A DNA stretch of 64,000 nt from assembly GCF_964204865.1 (NCBI RefSeq), contig NC_135250.1, positions 20,265,395 to 20,329,394 on the forward strand. Direction: 5' to 3'. Source of the DNA: Styela clava (taxonomy: Eukaryota > Chordata > Ascidiacea > Stolidobranchia > Styelidae). Shown here piece by piece: positions 52,161 to 63,100 of the stretch (its first letter is position 1; each line of letters begins with the position of its first letter). The notes beneath the pieces were generated by a model. That model saw only the letters and a list, made by a program, of their open reading frames with translations. It searched no databases and was not told the origin of the DNA. The translations under genes and the position numbers were made by a program.

Positions 52161-53879
52161 GTACAGATATCCCACATTCCAGTGAAATGAGTTGAACATA
52201 AAAATAAAAATATGTAATATGTGATAAAGATGTATTGTTGTATTTGAGAAGAAAGTTTTGAACAATAAATCAAACTGAGACATTTTTGTTCTAAGATCCA
52301 AGACAAACGTAAATATTTATTATTTTTATCAAACTAGAACGACTTTTATTTCAGTTTACGACAAATAGTTTGATTTGACTTCTCTACCGGAAGTGGCGAT
52401 TTATGGGGGAAAACAAGGATTTTACGCATTGCAAAAACAGTTATCAAGACCAAAGATGGCAGTGTATTACGGACACAAACCAGAACCGAGTTTACGTAAA
52501 TTAAATTTTATTATCGATCAATTGTAGAATATAGCATTTTTTAAAGAAAAATCAACGCTTTTATAATGATTCAAATGTTCATGTACACAGGGTACATTTC
52601 AGAGATCTGATTTGGTGAAGCTAACATGCAATATAGCAGTATTAATTGTACCTATGGGATCAATAAAATAAAATATGTTCCATAGCAAAGATAGAATCTT
52701 TAAGTGTGAAAAGCGAATATTTAAATCACAGAATTCAAATTTAAAATACGGTAATCAAATAGGTAAATTATAAAAGTTTAATTCTCCCTTTTTAGCTCAC
52801 ATGTTTAAGGCTTTTGATTTTTAGATATGGAATGCAACAAGACATGGGTTCTTCCAGCAGGAATTGAGCTGGCAGTTTTATGGTTCATATTATTGGTTTT
52901 CTTATTTCATAAAAGGTATATTAACATATTTATAAATAATATAAGGTATATTTCATGGTCAAAAATTATTTCCAAGTTAATGATATTAAATCATATTATG
53001 GTACTTTCTATAATCAAAGATAACTAAATTGACTGTGAACTGAAAAATGTGCAAAACTCGCATTCAGCGGAAACACAACAGAAAGTAAATTGCACTGAAC
53101 TGAACTTACTTTCAACTTTTCTTTCAAAGTTTGTTTATTTAAGTATTAATTGGGTAAAGAATGATACTAATGTCAAATGAATCATAGACGAAATGTTCTA
53201 TGATTAAATTAATATTTATTACTATAATAGACGGAGACTTCCATTGATTTTTATTTATGATCTACAGCCGTTCTACCCAGTGTGGAAATTAGAGGATCAT
53301 TCTGCAATTGGCAATAGTATCATCTCATCATTATCAAAAATAATATATATTCACTGAGGAAAAGAGTCAAAGAAACCCGACGTTGTCTGAATGGATGCGA
53401 TGAATTCAATTTTATTTTATAATATTTCATTCTGAGTTATTATTTCATGTTTGAATAAACTGGAATTGGATATATTGTATATAATTTATTATACGTGCAG
53501 GGCTAGAGAGTTTATTCAAGATAGTTGGAAATGTTCAATTCCGTTCAAACTTCACAAATTCCCGGACGAACGAAATCTTAAATTTGCGTACAGATATTTA
53601 CTCCCAATCTATTTTTTTTTCAACAATTACATTGATCATTGTATGAAAAACCTAGTCAATACAGAACGTTATAGCTGCCATAAAAGTCTGTGATATATTA
53701 TTTTTAGTTTCTTTAAATTCAGTCATCTGATGAATATATGTAAGACAATATCCTAAAAGATAAATTGAACTCGAGTTTGTCTTTGCTTTACTAGTGAAAT
53801 TTTGCACAATACTAGACGAATGTTTTATGAGACGTTTTTACGGCTTCGGTTGAACAAGGACTATTATATTCGCCCATTG

Positions 53880-55640
53880 GTATACGTTAGGTTGGGAGAT
53901 ATCTTGAATGACAAAGCCCGAGATTGCCTATACGATATATTACACCATGAGTGGGGCGAAGGCAGAGCCGGGTTACCTTAACCTTGATAGTCTGGACTCC
54001 AGACATGGGGCCACAAAATCCATTAAAACCGCGACAGTCACTTACCGGTCGTCCATTTTAAAAACTGTTTTCAATTTATACGAGTTTTCCAGAATTTAAT
54101 CGGTTCGAAAAATTTTAAATTTGAAATTTGTTGCATTTTTATTCTGGCTAATTATTTTTATCCACATATTTTCCGTTAAGGAAGTCAAAAAATTAAAAAT
54201 GGGTAAACGAATAAATTTGCCTGATTTTGAAAAAAATGCCATTTTACCCTCATTTCTCTTTTTTTAAATATTAATAATAGCTATATTATCTAATCATTAA
54301 CGGATCCAATAATTATATTTATATTTTCACTATATTCCAGAATACTAGAACCGTTTGTAATAAAAATGAAAGGATAATTTTGGTTATCATTTCAATGACA
54401 TTCAATTTAAAAATGGGCTTAGAACAGAGAAAATAGTATATTAATTAAAAATTTTTGATTTTAAACTCAGTAAATACAAATTCAAAAAGTGGTTTATTAT
54501 TAACTATTTAAATGCTGAACACTGCACAACGTTGAGAAATCGTTCATTCAGCATTCCAACCTAATTTAGTGCCACCCAATATTACCTTTTTATTTCATAC
54601 TCATTTAATATATCTGCATCTTAATATAAGATGTTGTCGTCGCCTTCTTTTTTACGCGCCATTTCGTTTTATTTCTCCCCGTTTCTATTTACGGTTTTAT
54701 TATTACAAATTTACTAAGTGACTTTTATCTTTGCATATAGGTTTAGGTTGATTTGATTATTTTTAACTCGCAATTATATTACTCAAAGGCTTTTCTTTAT
54801 AGTTTCATAGAGTGTGGGATATAAAAGTGTAATCTTACATTATAGTGTTTGAAGTCATTGAATGCTATGAATCAAGCGGACCCATGGTAACTCCTCGCTC
54901 ATGTCGGCAACACCTTGTAGTGGCTACAAACTGGGATATAGGATGTAGTTCATTAAGTGGGCCAGGCGTTGCGATAGAAATATCCTACTATAGTACCCGA
55001 ATAAAACAAAACAAGAGATGTAATGCCAAAAACAGTTTAATGTTTCCACTGGTCAAAAATGGAAACCAGAACGACCTCTGCAAGGTATTCGATTCAGACG
55101 AAGGTTTAAATTTCAGCTTGGTTTTATTTTTTAAAAAGTAAACATCTACGCTTGTTCAATAACCAAATGAATATTCATGGAATAAATTTGTAATCACACT
55201 TAAAAAATATTTGACTAAACATATGATCACTTATCAGACTTTATATTCCCTTGGCTGGTTTATACTAGCGCCATTGAACTCACCAAAATGTAGAAAGAAC
55301 GTAGTGTTTACAAATGATTCAATGCAATTACTGATATTTTTGAATGAAGAAATTTGCTCATTGCAAGATCACGCCTCCTTACTCAGAAATAGAAGAAATT
55401 CAAGTCTGAGCGCAGTTCCGGACGACCACGAAAATTGCCATAAGCTACTAAGACTTATGGCGTCATACTTTAAAATCCAATGTGATCAGGAAAACAGCTA
55501 TGAGGTTATGAATCCCACATAATAGCAGTTCTTGGAAAAAACTTTGGGCATAATTTTTTTATATTGTAGATACACTGACAGTGAACGAATGCAAGTTCAC
55601 ATCTAACCGAGTTTCGTGACTCAAAACTAATTTGGAGGAA
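53880..55640 (+). repeat. Spacer block P, copy 3
   Basis: Third copy of block P (see 37400 and 49440), here following A2 as the first follows A1. It retains the longest open frames of the three copies (54845-55141 and 55211-55522). Confidence 0.7.
54845..55522 (+). other. Possible exons of an unknown protein, or A-type receptor tail
   Basis: Two open stretches. The first, after acceptor TTATAG, reads VFEVIECYESSGPMVTPRS and on to QNDLCK before a possible donor GTATTC at 55085. The second ends SLLRNRRNSSLSAVPDDH, then NSYEVMNPT and stop at 55522. YEVM fits YxxM, the motif bound by SH2 domains of PI3-kinase regulatory subunits. No exon chain from the A2 membrane exon could be completed. Copies at 38.3 kb and 50.5 kb are disrupted. 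Real gene status is unproven; they may be decayed tail exons or unrelated sequence. Confidence 0.3.
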
Positions 55641-55644
55641 CAAA

Positions 55645-55890
55645 TTTCCACATTTCAGAAGAACACATTTGTTTTTAATATCTGTAAAATAAACACAGCG
55701 ATGCAACATTTTGGCGATGAACGAGAGGTTGCGAATTTGATATTCTTTTTACCTATTTCCAAAGTGTTTTAATACGGTCACAGAAGTCCCATCCCAAACA
55801 CGACAGCCATACTCCACTCTTGGACGTATTACATTTCCATATAGAGATAATATCCAGATTTCTTGTGTGTAATTCATATACTTATACAAA
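55645..55890 (-). mobile_element. LINE reverse-transcriptase C-terminal fragment, copy 3
   Basis: Homologous to 38798-39060 in the same relative position, between blocks P and Q, so it was copied with the A-B unit and did not insert independently. Shared words include AGAAGTCCCATCCCAAACAC. Frame-shifted. Confidence 0.55.
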
Positions 55891-57302
55891 ACGAGATATG
55901 ATTGAAACAACAACAAAAAACAGTATTTTTATGTTAATTGTATATGGCTGAATTTCACAATATATTATGGGCAATAGTTTACAAAATGGTACGATCTAGA
56001 TCATGATGCATATAAGAAAATAGATCATGTATTTGCGTATATTTTATTTACTCAAGCATATATAGATGTGAATGAAAATATATTAAATAAAAAATTTATG
56101 ATTAAAATATTACGAGTGATTCCGGTTGTAGGTGGGGCAAAGTTGAAACAACTTTCATTGGAATATTATCGATAAAGTAGATATGAATGAACCAAATAAT
56201 TTCGCGTTAAAATTTTACTGTGAAGAACATTTATTATACGGACGTGCAAAAAAACGTTTTGTAAAGACGGTTTTTTCTAATATATAAGCTCAGATATAAT
56301 CAGTGGGTATAGAAATTACTCTGGATGGCCCTCAAATTTAGAATCAAAATGCAATTCGATATGAATATCTGTATAACTATTTAACACGACCAGCATCGAA
56401 GTTTGTGGATAAATATGCCACGAGTTAGTGTCAATTAGAATTGGCTAATAATTCGTTGAAAATATTTAAAATATCTTAGAAACGTAAAATTTGAATAAAA
56501 TCAAGAGCCATCAGCTAGATATTACGCATAAAATTATCTTTAGTTAATAATGTTATAATTTGAATATTTTTTTTTAATAACAAATATTGCCCACAACTGT
56601 TGAAAAATTAAATTAATGGTAGTGTCATATTGATGAATATAATGAAATATAATATAATGAATAAAACGATTTATTTCTATTGGCTTATGATTGTAATCAA
56701 ACAATCGCTTGTTAATCAAATCATGTGAAACATAAATTTTATACAAGCGAATCTTTTCTGAATTGTGTTGGAATGATGTTCGACTTTGGCCATTTGTTTT
56801 CCATGTTAATGGTGGTGACTAAGTTGATCATATGGATTATGTTGTCGGACTAAAAATACTTTCACATCAGGCGAATAAAAACACTTTTCATTCAATCTTA
56901 CTACGAATTCCTTCAACCAAATATACACGACAACGAATTACAGATTATAATCGTTATCAGATATTAGACAGTGTGTGATTCAGATTTATTCTTGGAATTT
57001 TAAATTGAAAACTGTACGAACTGCTTCAACTAGTGAAACTGTAAGTAACTGTACTGCACATATGTAATAAAGTATGAAATATTCCCCGTGGTGATATCTG
57101 AATAATAAGGCTTTTCTTTAAGTTTCGTTTCGATCAACCTGGGTATAACGGCCACACGCACAGTTACTACATTTTGATAAACTGGAGAAATTAGTTACGT
57201 CAACGTCGTTACGTCGTTACATGGTGTATTAAATGTTAAAAAAAATTTATGAATAGATATAGATAAGGATTCATCAATGATTTTTTATTTTCATCTTTGT
57301 AG

Positions 57303-57406
57303 GAAAATTGATCGCAAGTTATACTTCGGAGACTATGAATTAACGTATTATAAAGATGGAAAAGACAGATATTACCGCGCTCAACATGTCGTGTACACAT
57401 ATTTCT
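57303..57406 (+). pseudogene. Orphan partial CTLD1 exon (B-type)
   Basis: After an AG at 57301-57302 the sequence matches B1 and B2 exon 2: GACTATGAATTAACGTATTA corresponds to DYELTYY, followed by KDGKDRYYRAQHVVYT. One base of frameshift separates the GKLI start from the LYFGDYELT part. The match stops before the conserved cysteine. The upstream part (57031-57302) is B-type intron 1. It sits in spacer Q with no other receptor exon near and cannot be expressed as a domain. Confidence 0.8.
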
Positions 57407-57738
57407 TTTAAATTGAAACTTTACGAACTGCTTCAAACAGTCGAACACTTGCTTCTATTTTCGACTAAGTAATTTTACACCATTGTTACATCGAACAATT
57501 TTTTAGCCAATTATTCAGCAAATACTTTTGAAGACAATGTTAATAAATCAGATTTCGAATAATAATGATCAATTTTTTGTTTCTTGTGATATAAATTGAT
57601 TGAAAAGTGCAGCAGTATAAATCTAAGTTTTTGTGTGAAAGTCCATTGAAAGGGGCAACGAAATAATTTTCTTGGTTGACTTCGAAATTTGATATCTTTC
57701 GTGTTATGAATCAGAAATATGAGTTGCATCAAATAGGT

Positions 57739-58851
57739 CACAGCGTTTCCCAACCTTTTTTGTTCACGGACTAATTTCTCACCAGCGAAAACCTTTGCGG
57801 ACTCAAGGTACGTTTAGTGCAACCGTACTCTGTGTAAAGAACCAATAAAACCAAACACAACGGAATTTCAACGATTTTCAAAATGGGAAATTCGCTGCAA
57901 TTACGCGTTCGTTAAAAGAGCCGACTTGTTAGTGCATAATGGCCTGTGCTGTCGCACAATATTCAGTCCATGACAACGACGAGAATTTAAAATGTTTTTC
58001 TATTTTAGTTTAATTGGGTTCATGGTAACTCGCGGCTGCGTCGACTTACGGAAGATTAAAGCATTACGTCTTTAAAATACTACGACAATCTGCGGCAATC
58101 GCCCGATTATATTTAGTTTTGATACATATATATTGTTTGCGCTCTTGCGAATTTGTTATTGCCTCAAGAACAATCCTACCATCTGCTACCAACGTACCAA
58201 TGTGAAGGCGGTAATGCAAAGAATCCTAAGGGAAAATACCCTGGTACGTTTACTTCGGTGGCACCCGAAATTTTGCGATTTGCAATGTCTAAAAAAGCGT
58301 TTTTAATCGGTCGCGGACAATCATAAAACAAAACTTGCGCTATTCTCCGTTTTATTTTCCGTATTTTGTATTGCCGCTTTTCAAGTAAGAAAATTTGGGT
58401 TGACATCTAAAAGGAAAAAAAAAATATTCCTTGTTGTTCGAACTCGCGGGAAACACCACTTAGGTATCTATTGAAGCGTGTGCAGGCTCGTGTTTTCGTC
58501 GGAAATCCGCCAAGTGAGTTGGGAAATCCAATCGTTTGATTAAGCGACGCGCAAGTGACCTGTTGCGCCACTTGTTACCAATTTTCTAATAGTAATTGCT
58601 ATTCTAATAGTAGAATATTGGAATATATGCCCAGCACTACTCAGTAACCATTAACTATTGACTCGATTAATGTTATGTGAATAAAATTGCTCTTTATGTT
58701 TTGTGTAAATTCTAACGTGAATCGTAACTTGGCTGATAGTTAAGTTTCGCAAAAACGTATGCGTCCCGCAGTGAATTTCTGGCACGTTGCGGACTCATTC
58801 AACCGCTCCGCGGACTCATCTGAAACCGCGTACTCGGGTTGGGAAACACGG
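57739..58851. mobile_element. hAT element in the B2 upstream spacer
   Basis: Ends carry inverted CGTTTCCCAACC / GGTTGGGAAACAC, with repeated GCGGACTCA words inside the ends. Flanking 8-bp AAATAGGT (57731-57738) and AAATAGGA (58852-58859) differ at one base. The B1 spacer lacks it. A minus-strand open frame at 58176-58406 is unidentified. Confidence 0.75.
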
Positions 58852-58859
58852 AAATAGGA

Positions 58860-59050
58860 TTATGGCGGAGTTTGGCGACAAAATTCAAAAACTGGATAGC
58901 GATTGTCTCGTATTAATTGTAAAATTAGACCAATTTGATCACATTGTAACTTTAAAAACATGCTTCCATAATAATATACTTTTTAAAATAAATAAGCGTA
59001 ATCAACATAATTTGTTGTACCAAATCATAATCATCATAACGCAATTCACG
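58860..59050. other. Unexplained segment after the hAT element
   Basis: An open frame on the plus strand continues past the element with GDKIQKLDSDCLVLIV, without counterpart in the B1 spacer and without known motif. It may belong to an older insertion. Confidence 0.3.
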
Positions 59051-60199
59051 ATCATATTCAAAACAAAATAAATAGGTTATGCTTACATCTGGTTATATCC
59101 ATAGGTAGGTTGATATTTTTCGAGACTGCAATGCTAGAATTTCAGCTCATCCCTGCCATATAACGTGTAGAATCCACGAGGATGGGGGGTGAGGTAAAGA
59201 GGCTAAATATGACCTTGGACTTGTATAGTTAAAGTGCAATTGGTCGGCGAGAAATATGACTCTGTTCAGTTCTTGTTATTACTTTTTGCAAATATGATTG
59301 ATAAAACCAAATATAAATTCAGTTATTGATGTATATACCTTTTTCATACCAGATGTATTATAGTGGAAGTGGATACTTTATGACTAAATAACGTATGTAT
59401 ATTTAGAATACCTTCGAAACAGCATCAAATTGCGATGTCAAAGCGACATGTAATAATGTAAACATGTAATAGTTGTTCTTTTACTTAAGATCTTTAAAAT
59501 GCCTTGAGCGATATTTGTTCGCAAAAACACCAATCGCTATATAAAATCTTCTGTTCGGAAAAAGCCAGCATAGCAGTGAATATAAATTTTGCGGACGCCA
59601 GAGCAAGTCTGGTAGATACGGAACCTAATTGTTAAAGCGTTGGAATTGCACATCCCGGGTCCAGATCCTGTGCCCACAAATGCATTGTGTAGGTAATGCC
59701 AAACCGGTCTCCCAATAGCTTCTTGGTTTGTCAATAAAGAAACGATTCTTCAAAATTTGCAACTTGAAAAAATTGATTTTCATTATATATCTTCGTTCTA
59801 GAGAAATACCTTGCATTTTCTTTTTTTTTATGTGGAAAAATTCTGTTTTCGAAAGGAATCAGTTGAAGAAGTCAACAACAAAATATAGAAAGAGTTTTTG
59901 AAAACATTAAACGAACGCCTTTATATTCGTTACCTTCTCTAGTCTTGTTTCAAGCAAACGGTTATATATCCGTATAACTTTAGATATATGAATCACTATT
60001 GAAATTTAAGGCCTCAGTATGGTGCGCACTAGTTTGGTTTGGAAACATTTGCCACTGAAAATTTTGAATCCACATACTAGCTAAATTATTTTACAAAAAT
60101 ATTCTGTGATAACTGGGTATTGTTTCCTGATAAATACATGTATCATTCTATTTAATATTGATAGAAGCATGAATATTTTTTTCAGATTTTTTTATAGAA

Positions 60200-63100
60200 A
60201 TGGAATTTCAGGCAATGAAAATATTAGGATTAGCTTTTGTTTTCTTTATTTCGCAGAATGAAGGTAAGTAAATATAAAATCGTTGATTGTAAATGAATAC
60301 AGCTGCACAGAAATACTTCAATGATTTAATATCAATTAGAGTGACTAAAATTTTAAAATTCTTTGATTTGTGAAGTTATTCAACATCAGTTCAAAGGGAA
60401 ACTGTAAGTAACTGTACTGCACATATGTAACAAATTATGAAACATTTCGCGTGGTGATATCTGAAAAAAAGTTTTTTTTAAGTTTCGTTTCTTTAAATCA
60501 ACCTGGATATAACGGCCACACACAATGAATACATTTTGATAAACTGGATAAATTATTTACGTCAATGCATTGTGAAATGTTACAAATTCTTTTGAAAAAT
60601 ATAGATGAACAATTATCAAAGATATTTTATTTACATCGTTGCAGGAAAATTAATCGACACGTTGTACGTCGGAGACTATGAATTAACCTATTATAACTAT
60701 GGAAAAGATGCACATTACTCCCATCAAAGTGCTATTTACGCATGTGTTGTAAAAATGCCTGGCTCAAGATTGGTGATTACAGATAATGAAGATTTACATG
60801 AAGCAGTGAAAGAACTCTTGAAAAACAAGTGAATTTTATTGATTTTGGCTCTCTCTGAGCGTGTGTGTTTTTGTGAGTGTTTTCATTTTATTTTATTTTA
60901 TTAAACTGACTAAATACTGTTAGTCTAACGATGTTGGAAAGCAATAAACATTCTGAAAGAAATACATATATTCCAGTAAAAGAATCAAACAAATTTTGTG
61001 TTTCAGTACATCAGATATAGTCTTGATTGGTGCATTTAAGATTAGAGAAACCGAAGAATACTATTGGATGAATGGGGAAAAGCTCAAAGCCGGATTTACT
61101 AAATGGTAATACTTTTTATTACTTTTTGTGTTTAAATTGTTTCCGACCCCTTATAATACTGAGAGTGTTATTTAATGTTAAAGGGCTGAGAATGAACCAA
61201 AAACGTCCCATACTACAGCGGACGTGTATGTTACATTTGCGGATTCTGATTTGAAGTGGTTTGGTGAGCCATATGTCTATCGCACTAAAGATGGATTCAC
61301 ATGCCAAACTAGTAAGTTGAAATTATTGGTGTGAGAAGATTTTGTGTGCATAATATATATTTAAATTTCAATGCTGTGTTCATTTTTTATTTCATGTTAA
61401 TAATTTTAGGTCGTTAATGGTGTTTTTTCTTTAGTAGAAAAACTTTTATCAGAGGTTCTCATGTTGCAACGATAATCGGCTGTTTTTATACAATTTCTGT
61501 AGCTTAGTTGTATTTTATATGTAGTACGTATTTAGAAATATTTGCCGCTGTAGCAATATTCTCTGACGTGGAAATTGCCATTGCAGAATGTATATTTTAG
61601 CATTATAACCTAAACACTTATACTATATTGTAATTATGCAGGAATTGACAAACTCCAACCGTCGTACTACGCTGAACTTTCTTTCGGAGATATAAACTCT
61701 ACAAACACAGGCATTGGAACTATGACCTATTGGGACGCACAGAAAATGTGCACAAAGAATCAAAGTAGAATTGTAGACGTTGTTAACGATAGGGCGTTCT
61801 TTGAGATTCGTGAAAAGTGTGCCAGGTATTTCAACTTTTCCATAATGCTTCCTTCCCGTAGCGGACCGCTTCTATTGTTTATTAGATGACAGAGATATTC
61901 GATGACATAATTATACAGTATGTGGTAAACTAAACTGAATACTTTCTAAATACTTTAGCAAAATTATTATGCTTTTATCTGTATTATGAGTATGATTCTT
62001 AAAAAATGTAAATATTTTTTTTAATATTATTCGGCCTCCAATTAACAAAATTGAATTAGCCTAGTTGAGACACGAGCTGGGGGTTTTTATAGTCCAAATT
62101 TCTTCCCTATGTGTATTCATGACAAACTTTTGCTCACGATAGATAATTAAGATTATATATTTCAAACACCAATTCAATAAGAAGAAAAAAGAACCATCGA
62201 AACTTTTGTACTCTTATTTAGTGACCCGACACTTAAGTATTGGATACGAAAAGATGAAAACTCCAAAAACTGTTTAATTATGGGAAGTGAAGGATGGTCA
62301 CAAAATGATTGCGATGATCCGTCTATTTATCCCATTTGTGAGAAAAGTGAGTATCATGCACAAATTACGTTGTTTATAATATTCACAAGTTACATGGTAG
62401 ATGAATCGACGATAAAAACAGAGCGTTTTGACGTTTAAACTATTAAATAATTTGTATATGCTACATTTTCTGAGCGAATAGCAGAACAAAATGTGACTCT
62501 CGGTTATATTTCCTGTGATGTGCTTCTCTTTGAATATTTGATCTACAAATAGTCTTAATTCCTGCCTCTGTTTTGAGCGTGCGTTTCTCAGCAATTTGAC
62601 TAAAAATGTATATGAAAATGATTTAATTTTTAGTTCCACCATGGGGCTTGAAAGTTTCCAACGAACAACCAGTAATTAAGAGAAAAGAAAGCATTACGAT
62701 TGACTGTAGAGCATCAGGATATCCAATTCCAAATGTTCGTTGGCAACGAAATGATAAAACTGTCAGCGAAGTGTTAAATCGACGAATCCATCAGATAAAA
62801 TATGACGGATTTTCTCGACTTGTGATAAACAACGCCAAGCCTTTTGATTCAGCAAGATTTCATTGCTTTGCCACTAATTCAATTCATTCTGTGAGAGGAT
62901 ACGCAGATGTCAGAGGTAACACAAGTACAGTTTGTAAACTTCGAACGGGGCTACGCCCTGACATCATTCGTGCCCAATTGTGTCAATATATCAAGTTAGA
63001 TGTACTATTTATATTATTATCATTATATTCTTAGTTAATGGTACGATGCAACATAGTTTTACAACATTTGAAGAGAATTTCGGACAAAATACGTAAGTGA

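Larger units (their letters stand above)
50985..53693 (+). pseudogene. Receptor A2: Ig-juxtamembrane-TM remnant
   Basis: Sister of A1 without any CTLD exons upstream. The Ig exon 50985-51266 is dead: its acceptor AG has become TG, TGA occurs at 51091, and a one-base deletion lies near TCTTCGGAAAGT. The juxtamembrane exon 52355-52495 has TAG at 52366. The membrane exon 52825-52915 is intact (KTWVLPAGIELAVLWFILL) and carries a glutamate within the helix where A1 has valine. An exon-like open frame follows at 53501-53693 (RAREFIQDSWKC, then LHKFPDERNLKFAYRYL). An 860-bp insertion splits the Ig-juxtamembrane intron. With no start, no lectin domain and several stops, a functional receptor is unlikely. 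Confidence 0.8.
55890..60199 (+). repeat. Spacer block Q upstream of B2, with insertions
   Basis: Counterpart of 39060-41662. It is longer mainly because of the orphan-exon insertion (57031-57405) and a hAT element (57739-58851). The start region just before B2, with TTTTTTCAG, matches B1 closely. No TATA box assigned. Confidence 0.65.

Noticed and set aside
60170..60263. Upstream ATG for B2 in another frame
   Set aside because: The ATG at 60170 lies before the TTTTTTCAG acceptor and out of the frame that gives the signal peptide; the ATG at 60200 matches B1.
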